Assembly (NCBI GenBank): GCA_020631735.1
Contig: CM036170.1
Location: 72,431,737 to 72,495,736, forward strand
Source: Saccharum officinarum
Lineage: Eukaryota > Streptophyta > Magnoliopsida > Poales > Poaceae
Length of the DNA stretch: 64,000 bases
Direction: 5' to 3'
The position numbers were made by a program, and so were the translations under genes. Each line of letters begins with the position of its first letter. The first letter of the stretch is position 1. Below the pieces are notes generated by a model. That model worked only from the letters and a program-made list of their open reading frames with translations. It did not search any database and was not told the origin of the DNA. Below are positions 22,144 to 33,309 of the stretch, in pieces.

Positions 22144-23681
22144 CTAGGTGGTGGAAGGTAACAGGGTTAAATCGGCTTTAAAGATAAGACCCTCGATGGT
22201 AAGACTCACTCCCTTACAGATGTGGGTGCTTTTTAAGTCTCTTAAGGGCGAGCTGGTAATGATTGGCTTCTCACGTGGGGTTACGGGCAGGCCATACTCT
22301 CGTGCAAACTTGGTTGATATGTATGAACAAGTTGCTCCAGAGTCAAAAAGAACTGATGCAGTATTGCCATTAACTAGAAACATACCGTACACGACGTCTG
22401 GTGCAGCCTGTGCTTCCTTGGCATCCAGATGGTTGAGACGTCCACGGGTAGCAGACCCCTTGAACTGAGACTTCTGAACAGCTGAATTCTGAGGGCATTC
22501 AGCGGCCTTGTGACCCGGTTGGCCACAAGCGAAGCAGGTGAAAGGTGCACCGCCTGTAGGGGTTGGCGTGGGTGCCTTCCATTTTCCATTGCCTGGTGCG
22601 AAGCGATTCTGTGTTGGGCGTTCATTCACAGAGCGGGAATGGTTGAAACGGTCATGGGTGTTACGATCCTGAGCATAACGATCTCGGGTGTAACGATCCT
22701 GAGCAGGGCGGGAGTTTTTGGTGAAGTAGCCTCCATTTCCCCTACCTGATCCAGGGTTGTCATCCCTGTTGTAGTGAGAGCGTTCCCTAGATGGTGCATC
22801 TCTGCGGATCCTCTTGCGATCACGGCTACGGAGGGACTCCTCAGGTTTTCGCTTCCTTCCCTTGTACTCCTCTCCAGCTTCATCACGGTCCTTCTCAATC
22901 TGAATGCAGCGATCCACCAGAGCACGTAATGTGTTACTCTCAATACCGCCAAATTTCAGTTTGATGTGCGGGTTAAGCCCCTTGCGGTAATAGTACAGCT
23001 TCTCCTTTTCAGAGTTCACAACATAGGAAGGCGCATAGCGCAAAAGGTTGGTGAAACGAGTAGTGTACTCGATCACTCTGTCTTTTCCCATCTTGATGTT
23101 GCGAAACTCCTCAGCTTTGGCCTCCATGATACCCTTGGGAATGTGGTACTCAGTGAATGCTTCGGCGAACTCTTCCCACGAGATGTTGGCAGGGTCCTCA
23201 TGGGAGTCACTGAAACTGTCCCACCAGGCGCGTGCTGCACCTGTGAGCTGGTGTGCGCAGCTCCAACACACTCATCGTCGGTGAATGTAGTGAGATCAAG
23301 CTTCTTCTCCATTTCCTTAAGCCAGTCATCAGCTACCAACGGGTCAGGGTCGGTGCCATCATAGGTAGGTGGTCTTAGCTTCAGGAGACCTTCCAGCTTC
23401 CTCTGGAAATCATTCTGCTGACCTCCTTGGCGACGATTGGCTCCTTCAACAAGAGCTGCAAGAAGCTGGGTCTGCTGCGCCATCACTTCTACCAGGTTCG
23501 GTGGTGGTGGCGGCGGGATGTTCTCCTCGACAGGTGGCAGGGTATTCTCCAAGTCGAAGGGTATCCCTCCACATCCACGGCCACGACCATGGCCACGGTT
23601 GTTGTCACCACGGCCCCTATTGGGTTCGGGGATGGGCGCACGCCCTCGATTCATTAGGCGATTCGATCGGCGGTTCGGCAT
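22144..23681 (-). pseudogene. gag and N-terminal protease of the Tekay-like element, frameshifted
   Basis: The N-terminal part (23681 to about 23250) begins MPNRRSNRLMNRGRAP, is Arg/Gly-rich, has a Pro run, and enters the capsid region (LRPPTYDGTDPDPLVADDWL). A frame change near 23260 moves the homology to another frame (GAARAWWDSF, WEEFAEAF, EFRNIKMGKDRVIEYTTRF, KLYYYRKGLNPHIK). After a basic RD-rich linker comes a CCHC knuckle (CFACGQPGHKAAEC, near 22520). The aspartic protease core follows (VLFDSGATCSYIS, near 22335). The frame stops at 22144. Traces of protease continue in fragments to about 22015. No functional Gag-Pol is encoded. Confidence 0.85.
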
Positions 23682-24068
23682 CTGTAATACGAATCATTGA
23701 AATTTTAGTGCTTGTGCCAAGGTGCTTTATAATTCAATATGATTACATGATTTTTGATGATTTAAATTAGAACAATTATACTATCCAACACTCATTACAA
23801 AGAAGCGACAAGATCCAAAAGACGCCATAAGATCCAAAAACATTCATTACAAGGGTTTGATTGCATAGCATCATCTTTAGCAGCTACACTAGAAGATGTG
23901 CGAGAATCGTGCTACGCATAGAGTCTCATAAATCGTCTCATAAGGGGGTACAACTCATGGAAACTTTAGACATAACTCATGATCACGCAGGGTCACCTAC
24001 TCTAACTCGTACACCGCGGCTGGGATACGACTGTCCTCGACCTTGATCTCTTCGTCAGACTTGTGGAG

Positions 24069-25230
24069 TCAGGATACGTACTTCAAGGCCTCAGCGAGCT
24101 CCTCGGTAGCCTTGGCTCCAGGTAGGGTAGGGCAGGCGTCTAGGTTGAGGCGAGTCGGGGCTAACTCAAACTCTTCTATCCTAGGCTTTGTCTTGCTGCG
24201 GATCTCCTTGGGTAGTTGATCCCACATACCCTTCATTTCCCTGAGACGTTTCCTGTCAGACTTGTGCCAAGCCTGCCAAGTCCTCTCACACTTGTCCTGT
24301 AGGTACTCGGTCTGCCTGAGTGCCTCGATCAGGTGACCCTGGTTGTGAACGGCCTTCTTCCTGAACTCCTCTAGCTCCTGAGTCAGGGTCTTGTTCCGAG
24401 ATTGGATCTTTAGCATACCAATCCCCTTGGATCTCTCTCTGTCTCCCCTACGGTTAAACTCAGCCTTCTTGTCATCCAACTCACTCTGTAATTTCAAGAC
24501 CTTGCTGTCGAGGTAGCAATTCCTGTTGCCTAGGTCGACTACTTTGTCCTGAAAGTCAGCGACCTCGGCTCTGTGGTCCTCCTCACGACGGTTGAGCTCA
24601 TCCTGCAGCTTGGCAATTATCTCCAGTAGTCTAGCTCGCTCATGTGCTCCCAGCGAATCTCGCTCCTGGTACTCCCACCAGAGGGCCTGGTCCTAACGTC
24701 TCTTCTGCTCCAGCTGGGTCACGTACCTGTCCTGCTCTAGTAGGTGAATAGCTGAGACACGAAGGCATTTGTCCTCCTCGGCAAGGATAACTCTGCCTGC
24801 TGCGAAACTCTGCTCACTGGGGGTAAGGCTAAGGTCGAGGGCCTAGGGAAGTAGACGGAACTCTGTTGTCTTCAGATGCTCGTAGTGGTCCCTCATCACT
24901 CTGCGAAGTGCCTTGTGTGAGATAGCTTGTAGTCCCTCCTCGACTGTGTCCTCTATCGTCATCTCGGTGAAGGCTGGGATGGAAGGTAAGGTGGTGCTAG
25001 CTGGGAACTCCACTGAGGTGGCAATCGATCCCTCGATTCCTCCTCCCTGAGCTGCTTTGCCCATGTAGGTGACCTTGATAAGCTCGTCGGGGACACCTAA
25101 CGTGATGAGAACTCGGCAGAGGGTCTGTGCAAAACCCCCGAGCTCACGTAGGTCAAGGGTAAGCTTGGCGTGGTCCAGAGGTAGTGGTCCTAGAGGCGGC
25201 TAGTCGACGTTCATTGCCATCTGCATGTTT
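24069..25230 (-). pseudogene. Accessory coiled-coil ORF between PBS and gag
   Basis: Minus-strand coding sequence begins near 25220, 150 bp after the primer-binding site (MAMNVD, stop, PPLGPLPLDHAKLTLDLREL). It continues through GFAQTLCRVLITLGVPDELI and MGKAAQGGG and ends at 24069. The C-terminal half is strongly charged and helical (LQSELDDKKAEFNRRGDRER, LTQELEEFRKKA, ERTWQAWHKSDRKRLREMKG), consistent with a coiled coil. There are at least an early TAG and further interruptions (for example near 24690 and 24840). I recall similar reading frames upstream of gag in some grass gypsy elements, but know no function. It is not gag: the element's gag lies separately downstream. Confidence 0.6.
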
Positions 25231-25373
25231 CAAGGAAATCAGGTGTTAGCAGGTCCATTAATAGAAAAGCCTTGCACAAAAGTAGATGCAGGGTCGGTAT
25301 ATAACTGAAGGAAGGTTTGTTCACATCCTATTCTATCGTCCATTTCTAAGGGTTTCGTCCTAAGGTCAAGTAT

Positions 25374-25386
25374 GGCTCTGATACCA
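25374..25386 (-). promoter_or_regulatory. Primer-binding site (initiator tRNA-Met)
   Basis: The minus strand reads TGGTATCAGAGCC, the standard plant-retrotransposon PBS complementary to the 3' end of initiator tRNA-Met. It starts two bases after the LTR terminus CA (25389). It fixes the element's orientation and LTR boundary. Confidence 0.9.
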
Positions 25387-25388
25387 AC

Positions 25389-28300
25389 TGAAACGACCTT
25401 AATTTCCATGAAGGGAAATCCACAGAGTCAAAGTGTATTAAGACCGCGATGGATCTTATTACCCAAATTCCAGTCGAATACCACATCCATACAACGATAA
25501 TATCATAGTACAAATAGTGCGGAATTACATAAATTATTACATCGCCGCATTGGCGGAAACGAAAGTAGCATTTAATCAGAACAGCTTGAAGATAAGATCG
25601 CCAAACTCGAGCGTAGGCACGAACCCCTCAACCAACAAACTCCTCGGAGCTATACTCCTCAGTAGAACCTGTGCCAAAAACTTATCAGTACGATTTGTAC
25701 TGGCCACTCCCATCCCTATGAGCATTGCTTTGTAGGTTTGGATGCAACATGGTTGTATTCAAAAGAAACCTATAGGGCTGGGACTTCCTATGCAGTAGCA
25801 TATCAAGTGTATAATATAATTGATCAAGTTTTAACACCATTCCCACACTCGATCCACTCCGTTCCCTTTTCCGAGCCAGGTTATGATCCTGGGATCAACA
25901 TACCACCAACTCCACACTATTCCACACCATCGCTCAATCGACAGGCCAACTCCCTCTCGCACTGTCTCAAAGCCTGTAGCCCCTGGCTAAGACCGACACT
26001 CTCTTTGGGGGAAGAAGAGAAGGACTCATCTCTCTATCTAGTTTAAGCGAAACCCAGGAAAGGTCCATAGCCGATGAGTCGGCACATGTATCGATCGATC
26101 AACCATACACTCTGCAGAGGTTTTACATAACCACAAGATCCGCCTTCCTTGCTGACCGTCGTCAACTGGGCTAATTCCGGCTGCTTGCTAGCCTAGGATA
26201 ATGCCACTCTACCATTCAGCCCTGGTTCACCCCAAGTCGAGTCTAGGGTGGCTGAAACTGTGAGTCATGAGCCGGGTCCACAAGGTCTCCATGAAGTCTT
26301 GGTAGGGTGTGGGGGAAATCCTCTATACCCCGTACCTCCTTACACTGTCCGCTATCAACCTAGCAGTAGTGGCAAAATCCTACCAAGTAGTCCAGCCGTC
26401 CCGCACCATATAGGGCGAGTGGTACGTAAGGCTTCCCGGTGAATCTGAGTACTAGTAAGTCCTTAGGGATGACCAAGCTAGAATGTCTCCATCAGGGTTT
26501 CCTTTACTGTGACACCACAGCACCTCCAACCCGGGCTCCACCCATCATAGGTTCACAACCAGGTCCACCTCATATACCTTTTACCCACCACAGGTATACA
26601 TTTCCAGGGGTGCCCAGGTAGCATCCCATGGTAAGACTTGCCCCAGGCTCGTCATATACTCTAACTTGGTCGACTCAACCCTCACCCTCCACACACCCAA
26701 GTCACACACGCAGCACTCTCCCCAAAGTCCAGGTAACACCAGTTTCCACCACGCACATAGTATAAGCGTAGTAGAAGTATACATAAGGAATTATAGAGCA
26801 ATAAGCGTGTGTCTAGCCTATAGCAGGGTATGCAGGGGTAAGGTTGCGTCAAGGTAAAGGCTTTCAAGCGAGCATACTACCATGCAAATCCTACCATAAA
26901 GTTGAGTAAAGCGATAGCAGTTCTATATTAGCCATTCGTAATAGGTGCTACGATATTTGGGTGGGATGTGGCACCTTCAGTGTAGTCGTCTCCATTCTCC
27001 TCACGGTACTCACGGTCCTCGTCCGTCAGGTTCTCCTCCGAGTCTGTATCGTTTGCATTATAGTCGCGTTAGCGACGTCTATAGAATAGCACAAAGAAGC
27101 AATGAAAATTCAAAAGAGCCAAATTCACTCAAACATGGGTTTATTGCGTAGAGCTTGATTTTAGATGAATTTTGGTCCTAGTTTCGTATTTTTCGAGGTC
27201 GTATGAATTAGTTATGAATTTCCAAAGTTTAAATTATTTCTAAAATTGGATAAAGGTTGGATTAATCCTGGGCTGACACGTGTCGTGCTGTGGTTGGCCC
27301 ACGTGGCTAGCTGACGTCAGCATGACGGTTCCGAGCTGACAGGTGGGGCCCAGCTGACGTCAGCATGACGTCAGCATGACGTCATCAACGTCGTCAGCTC
27401 CGACAAGTGGGTCCAGGGACTCTTGGGTCACTGACATGTGGGTCCAGTCAAAGTCAACGTTGGTCAACATCGAGTCAACGGTCAACAGTCAGCGGTCAAC
27501 AGTCAGGGTCACTGACATGTGGACCTGGTCTGCTGACGTCAGCCGCTGATGTCAGCGTGACGTCAGCATGACGTCACCTCGGTTGTGCGGGCTTCTGACA
27601 TGTGGGTCCTACATGACGTCATAGTGACGTCAGCGTCTGACGTGTGGGTCCAGGGTGTCCGTGTCACCGACCGGTGGGGTCGGGGTGCTGTCGTCATCAG
27701 CTGACGTTATCATGACGTCAGCGTGATGTCACTGTGGCAATCCCACCACTGACGTGTGGGTCCCGCGTGACGTCATCGCGACGTCAGCATGACGTCACCA
27801 TCTGACGTGTGGGTCCAGCAACTCTGTGTCGCTGACATGTGGGGCCAGGTCAACAGTCAACGTTGACCGGTCAACGGTCAACTCGGGTCGGGTCCAAACT
27901 GGGCCGGTTGGGCTCGGGTTGGGCCGGTCCGGGCCGGACACGTGGCAAGCTGTGACGCTGCCACGTCACGGCCATGGGCTCTTATTGGGCCTCGGGTTCA
28001 CGCTATGGGCGTGGGCTCGGCTCACGGTGGACCCAAGTTCACGGTCCATGGACCGTAGACTGGTCTACGATGAATCGAGTCCATTGACTGCTTCTTTTGG
28101 CATGGCTCATATGCACCGAGTTCACGCAGGAGTGTCAGCGAGGAGGGGGGTGTTCCCCTGTTTTTCTCCCGCGGTGGTGCTCCTGCCGGCGGCGAGCTGG
28201 CTGTGAGCCCCCGCGCCGGCGCTGGTGTCCGATTAGGGTGGGGAAATGCTTCCCCGGGCCACGGCGACTGCGTCTGCGGGATCAAGGTGGCGACTAGAGC

Positions 28301-30018
28301 TTCCCAAGGTGCTGGCCATGGCGAGCGGCGGCTTGGCGACGCCGGAGCGCGTGGGCAGGGCTGCAGCGTCGGTGAGAGGGTCATCAGAGGGGCGCGTGAG
28401 CTTCACGGACCCTCAGCGGTCATCATGGGTGAGTTAACGGGGCTCCCTGAGCTCCAAAGGCTCTGGCCATGGCGGTGGGTTGTCACGGAGGCGCCTCGAT
28501 GCTCCGACAGTGCGCGAACGTCGACGCAAGACTCCGGTGGCTTCCTACTTCAGCCTAGGGTTGCGCGGGGTGTCTTAGGATGCGGTGGTTCGACCCAGGG
28601 TGCTAACGGCTCCAAACTCCTGACGGGTGCGTGCGAGATCCTCGTCGTGGCCGCGCTCTGGCCGCAGCGCACGTGCGCTGTGCGTGAACCGCAAAGGCCT
28701 TCTCGAGCATGTGTGCTCGATGTCGCCCCACCTCGGTGCTTCTACGTGTTCGTGGTGTGCGAACGGTAATGTGGAGTCTAGGTGCAAGGTGTGCACTGCA
28801 AGGGCGCGGTGCGTTCATGGAGGTCTAGCGAACCCATGGGCTAGGAGGGGTCTCAGCGGCGTACGGCTCACCGTCGGTGTTGAGGGCGAGAGGATAGTGG
28901 TGCAGTGGCGGGTTGTGGCCGTGTAGCTCCGGAAGCCGTGCAGTGCCGACCCTGCGACCGTGATGAGGACGACTGCATCTCCCTCGGCTCCGGCGGTTCC
29001 GAAGGTGTTCCGATGGCGCCTTCCCCTGTTTCTCTCCTTCCCTCCTTTCTCCCTTGGTTCTCTTTCTCTTGGCTCGAGTGTGCAGAGGGTAGCCACCTGG
29101 TGGTGGCGGGGCATTGAGAGCTTGGGTGCTAGGGTGATCGGGGCTAGGCCTTTATAGCCGAACGCCAAGCTTCCATGGCGGTTTCGGGCGAACGGCGGCA
29201 GATGCGCGAGGCGCATCCAACGGTAGCGTGAGGTTGCGTGGGTGCGGCGCTAGGCGGGGACAAGACCTTGCCCGGTGCGTGATCCCCTGGCCCACTCTTG
29301 CAGGTGCTGTCGAGGCTTGGTCGGGCGCGGATGAAGGCGTGGGGAAGAAGACGACCCTGTGGCGAGTGGGTCCGTCTTGACAGTGGCAGCAAGCGAAGCG
29401 GGGAAGCGCGCGGGCGTGAGCGACGTGCGCTGACGCGTGGGGCCAAACGGCAGTGCAGCGGCAGCGGGCGAAGCTGGGCGCGCGGGCGGTAGTGGTCACC
29501 TAGCCAGCAGCTGGGCAGCTGGGCCACGCGTGTGCGCGCTGGAGCTGGCCGCTTGAGCGGTGGCTTGGGCTGGATTGCTGGGCCGAGCAGCTGGGCTGCG
29601 AGGCAGGCCTAGTCTTTTGCTTCTCCTTTCCTTTTCCTTTTTCTGATTTGATTTCTTTTCCATCATTTGAATTCAAATTTGGTTTGAAATTTGAGTTCCA
29701 AATTGATGTAATTTAGGGAATTGATGTAACCAATTATAGTGTGTTTCTTAGAAAATGTTGCTAAGCATAACAAATAGAGAAAAGAAAATCCAAATCACAA
29801 TTTGAGTTAACAATGTATGCAACATTTCATTTGTTAGAATTTAAATAAACATAATTGGTGTTAGGCATGCTATGCTTATGCGCTAACTTGGGTTGGGTTA
29901 GACCTAATGCATCTCTTAGGTTGGGTTACCATACATGACACTCATCATCACATGGAAGTTTTGAGAAAAAATTTTTGGTAGTTGGTATTTTTGGTGTGTA
30001 GATTCTTGGGTTGTTACA
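25389..30018 (-). repeat. 5' LTR of the Tekay-like element, about 4.63 kb
   Basis: On the minus strand the LTR starts TGTAACAACCCAAG at 30018 and ends GGTCGTTTCA at 25389, directly before the PBS. Its GC-rich middle (27280-29550) holds long fortuitous open frames with no domain, and a 0.5-kb block dense in TGACGTCA and gtcaac motifs. The last kilobase, next to the PBS, is AT-rich. No partner LTR exists in the window, so age cannot be estimated from LTR divergence. Confidence 0.75.
27312..27797. promoter_or_regulatory. Cluster of twelve TGACGTCA palindromes in the LTR
   Basis: Exact TGACGTCA octamers start at 27312, 27355, 27366, 27377, 27534, 27558, 27569, 27614, 27625, 27713, 27768 and 27790. 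Several are spaced 11 bp apart (27355/27366/27377, 27558/27569, 27614/27625), about one helical turn. Related tgacgtgtgggtcc and gtcaac(g/a) repeats lie between them. TGACGTCA is the C-box bound by plant bZIP factors of the TGA and HBP-1 types. The array lies in the LTR, where a retroelement promoter would be. Alternatively it is a simple expansion of a short repeat. Confidence 0.7.
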
Positions 30019-30964
30019 AGCAAGTTCCCCATCCTAGTGGTAGATGAGTTACTCGATGAATTATCCGAAGCCAAGTGGTTTTCTTGCTTGGACTTGTGGG
30101 CTAGTTTTAATCAAATTAGATTGTCGCCTGGTGAAGAGCATAAAACAACTTTCCAAACTCATTGGGGCCAGTTCGAGTTCACGGTGATGACATTTGGCTT
30201 GACTGGTGCTCCTAATACTTTTTCAAGGTGCAATGAACAGTACCCTCCATCCTCTTTTGCGCAAGTGCACGCTGGTCTTCTTTGATGACATTCTAGTCTA
30301 CAGCCACACTCTAGCGGAGCATGTTCAGCACCTTCGACAAGTCTTCACTCTGTTATCCTAGGATAAGTAGAAAGTTAAGTTTAGCAAATGCGGCTTCGCC
30401 AAGCAATCCATCGCCTATCTCGAACATATCGTGGGTGCTCAAGGTGTTTCCAGTTTCCACTGACCCCAGTAAGATCGACGCAGTGCATCAGTGGCCCCAA
30501 CCACAGAACATCAAGGACCTGCGTAGGTTCCTGGGATTAGCAGGATATTACTGCAAGTTCGTCGGGAACTTTGCGGTGCTGGCTCGCCCTCTCACTAATC
30601 TGCTCAAGAAGGGAACGTTATTTGTTTGGACTCCCGACCACCAGGCCGCTTTCGAAGCTCTCAAGTCTTCTCTGGTGTCTGCCCCAGTTCTGGCTCTCCC
30701 CAATTTTTCCAAACCATTCCATATCCAGACTGATGCCTGTGATTCTGGTGTGGGCGCAGTTCTATTACAAGAGGGTCACCCTTTGGCCTTTGTCAGCAAG
30801 GCACTCGGTCCTCGGACACGCAACTTGTCAACGTATGACAAAGAGTTTTTGGCAATCTTAGTCGCAGTGGAACAATGGCGAGCCTACTTGCAGCATAGTG
30901 AGTTCACCATTTTTACAGATCAGCGCAGTCTGATGCACATTACCGATCAGCGCTTGCAAACTCC

Positions 30965-30973
30965 CTGGCAGCT
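30965..30973 (+). repeat. Left 9-bp target-site duplication of the Pack-MULE
   Basis: ctggcagct at 30965-30973 is repeated exactly at 31744-31752. Nine bases is the duplication length of Mutator-like elements. Removing the insert plus one copy restores the reading register of the interrupted RNase H domain. Confidence 0.88.
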
Positions 30974-31743
30974 AACCCTGTACATGGGCCGGTTTGTAAC
31001 CAACCCAACCCGTGAACCAGGCCAGAGCAAACCGCACTCAAAGCCCATGTCCGGGTTGGTTTTGTACGGTTCCAAACCGCTTAGCCCGTCAGTTAGTTAT
31101 CTTCTTCCTCCTGCCGCTGTTCACTCATCCGGTTCATCTTTTTCTTGGTGCGGTAGACCTTCCAGAGCTTGCCGAGCACCATGTTGACCACTCGACGGAC
31201 TTCTTGCGCTGCAGGTCCGTCTCCTCGAGGAAGAGGGAGAAGCTCAGGGGGGGCACCTGCGGCCAGAAGCCGTTGACCTTGAGCTCGCGCTCGGCGCGGC
31301 GGCGCTTGCGCAGCGTCCAGAGCTTGTTGAAGGCGACGCCGACGAAGAAGAAGAGGGCGAAGAGGCCAACGACGGAGCGGCTGACGAGGGGCGCCAGGAG
31401 CGGGTGGATGATGCAGAGCTTGGAGACGAGCGGGTCCTCCCCTCCTTGGTAGGTCCCCGCGGCCGTGACTGAGAAGGGCGCCGCGGCGGCGGAGGAGGAG
31501 GTGGAGGTGGAGGGGGCGGGGGCCTCGGCGGGAGCCTGGTGGCGGGGACCGACGCCGAGCGCTTGTGGGAACGGCAGCAGCTCAGGGGACGGGAAGGCGT
31601 CGGCATCGAGGAGACCTTGTTGACTAGGCACAAACCGTGAAAGCCGTGGAAACCGGTGTAACCAAACCGCGTATGTTTGACATGAGACAGGCTGGGTCGG
31701 GTTTACCCACGAAACCGCAAAACCTGGACCATGTACAGGCTGA
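30974..31743 (-). mobile_element. Pack-MULE (770 bp) carrying a host gene exon fragment
   Basis: The ends are inverted: the left end has cctgtacatgggccggtt near 30977 and the right end, reverse-complemented, has cctgtacatggtccaggtt. Both ends carry subterminal 'accaaccc/gggtt' sequence. The insert is flanked by 9-bp duplications (30965-30973, 31744-31752). Between the termini (about 31130-31640) lies GC-rich coding sequence on the minus strand that resembles a host gene, not a transposase. That combination defines a Pack-MULE. It sits inside a gypsy pol, so it inserted after the retroelement. Confidence 0.85.
31110..31631 (-). pseudogene. Captured exon fragment of an SMP/C2-domain (NTMC2-like) gene
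   Basis: The minus-strand reading gives a Ser/Ala/Pro-rich start, then PFSVTAAGTYQGGEDPLVSK, IIHPLLAPLVSRSVVGLFAL (a membrane segment), KLWTLRKRRRAERELKVNGF and SFSLFLEETDLQRKKSVEW. A one-base loss then shifts the frame, but the alternative frame continues with a VNMVLGKLWKVYR-like segment to near 31130. This order (membrane anchor, basic stretch, LEETD-QRK-SVEWVN) matches my recollection of the N-terminus of plant NTMC2-type SMP/C2 lipid-transfer proteins, located at ER contact sites. Only the first exon is present, with no SMP core or C2 domain. The fragment is inside a MULE and is out of frame, so it is a captured pseudo-exon. Confidence 0.7.
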
Positions 31744-33309
31744 CTGGCAGCTGAAGATGCACGCTAAACTAGCCGGTCTCCAGTACCAAGTGGTCTATAA
31801 GCCTGGAGCTTCTAATGCTGCGGCGGACGCTCTATCTCGCCACCCTCAACCTCCAACACAACTTCAAGCTATATCGGTCTCCACCCCGAACTGGCTTGCC
31901 GAAGTCACCGCCGGCTATGCTGCTGATCCTGAGTCCACCAAGTTGTTGCAGGAGTTATCAGTCGATCCTCAGAGCAATCCCCCGTTCACACTAGTCAATG
32001 GTGTTCTGCGTCATTCGGGCCGGATATGGATTGGGGCCAATCCGTAGTTACAGAACAAAATCATTTCGGCTTTACATGATAGTGCTCTCGGCGGACATTT
32101 TGGGTTTCCAGTTACACATAGCCGTGTCAAGAAGCTGTTCTTTTGGCGTGGTCTGAAGCAGTCTGTCAAGACTTTCGTGTCTGCTTGTTCAGTTTGTATC
32201 CAAGCAAAACCTGACAGGGCTCGTTACCCAGGAATGTTGTCTCCCTTGTCGGTTCCTGAAGAAGCTTGGCAGATAGTGTCCATGGACTTCATCGAGGGGC
32301 TCCCGACCTCCGGAAATGCCAACTATATCATGGTCGTGGTGGACAAACTCAGTAAGTTTGCACACTTTGTTTCCTTTCACCATCCTTACACTGCTCAAAA
32401 GGTTGCACAAGCTTTCCAGGATAACATCTTTCGCCTTCACGGTCTACCCACTCATATTATCTCAGACCGCGACCCAATTTTCACAAGTTCCTTCTGGAGG
32501 GAGCTTTTTTTTGCCTTGCTTAGGTGACTCTGTCCATGAGTTCCGCTTACCACCCGCAGTCTGATGGACAGACATAACGCGTTAACTAATGCTTGGAGAC
32601 ATACTTGCGCTGTTTTGTTCACTCATGCCCTCGATAGTGGCTGAAATGGTTATCCCTTGCGGAGTACTGGTACAACACCAGCGAAGACTTAGTCCTCGGT
32701 CGTTCACCGTTTCAGGTACTCTATAGTCGATCTCCTCGTCATTTTGGTATAACTGACGCCTCTGTTTCCCTGTGTAGGATGCGGCTGCTATGCTGAAAGA
32801 GCGTACCACAATGCTCGCTGCTGTGCGTGCAGCATTTGCTGCGTGCCTAACAGCGTATGAAGGCTCAAGCTGACAAGAAGCGGTCCGAGCGCTCGTTTCA
32901 AGTCGGCGACTTCGTCTACCTCCGCCTCTAGCCGTACGTGCAGGCTTCGTTGGCTTCGCGCTCCCACCACAAGCTATGGGCCCCTTCAAGATCCTGTCAA
33001 AGGTGGGCGACGTGGCCTACAAGCTGGAGCTTCCTCCCTCATCTTCAATCCACTCAGTGTTCCACGTCTCCCTACTCAAGCCGGCTGCCACACCTCCACC
33101 GAATGTTCGCGCCAGCCTCCCCGACAACAACTCTTTCCAAGTTCCAGAATGGGTATTGCAGACACGCCTCCATCTCCGCGACAATCGTTCTATGAAGCAA
33201 CTGCTTATCAAGTGGTCGGATCTCGACAAAGACCTGGCGACCTGGGAGGACGCCAACGCCATCGTCTAGCGCTTCCCTGCAGCTCTGGCATGGGGACATG
33301 CCGCGCCTC

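Larger units (their letters stand above)
22015..30018 (-). mobile_element. 5' half of a Tekay-like Ty3/gypsy element (LTR, accessory ORF, gag, part of protease)
   Basis: Read on the minus strand: a 4.6-kb LTR (30018 to 25389, TG...CA), a primer-binding site for initiator tRNA-Met (25386-25374), an accessory ORF (about 25230-24069), gag with CCHC knuckle, and the start of protease ending near 22015. Reverse transcriptase, RNase H, integrase and the second LTR are missing. Long LTRs with this PBS and gag type are typical of the Tekay/Del chromovirus lineage; that lineage call is inference. At its right edge the element abruptly enters the RT domain of a plus-strand gypsy pol, indicating insertion into that older element. 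Confidence 0.75.
30019..33269 (+). pseudogene. gypsy pol: RT, RNase H, integrase, chromodomain; multiply broken
   Basis: RT: SKFPILVVDELLDEL, KWFSCLDLWASFNQI and MTFGLTGAPNTF, with shifts near 30230-30290 and 30360-30450. The YVDD region is eroded (FFDDILVYS-like at about 30282). RNase H: LRRFLGLAGYYCKFV, FHIQTDACDSGVGAVLLQEG and LSTYDKEFLAILVAVEQWR. The frame is interrupted at 30973 by a MULE and resumes at 31753 (LKMHAKLAGLQYQVVYKPG). Integrase: an HHCC finger (GGHFGF...ACSVCIQAKPD), the D of SMDFIEGLP and the D of IISDRDPIF, then a shift near 32510. A chromodomain lies at the end (VPEWVLQTRLHLRDN, LIKWSDLDKDLATWEDA). Non-functional. Confidence 0.85.

Noticed and set aside
27312..27797. Regularly repeated octamers considered as a CRISPR-like array
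   Set aside because: Units are 8-bp palindromes with irregular spacing inside a plant LTR, and repeats and spacers of CRISPR size are absent.
28022..29527. Several 60-190-codon ORFs on both strands
   Set aside because: They lie inside the GC-rich part of a retrotransposon LTR, where few stops occur by composition. No domain or family resemblance was seen.
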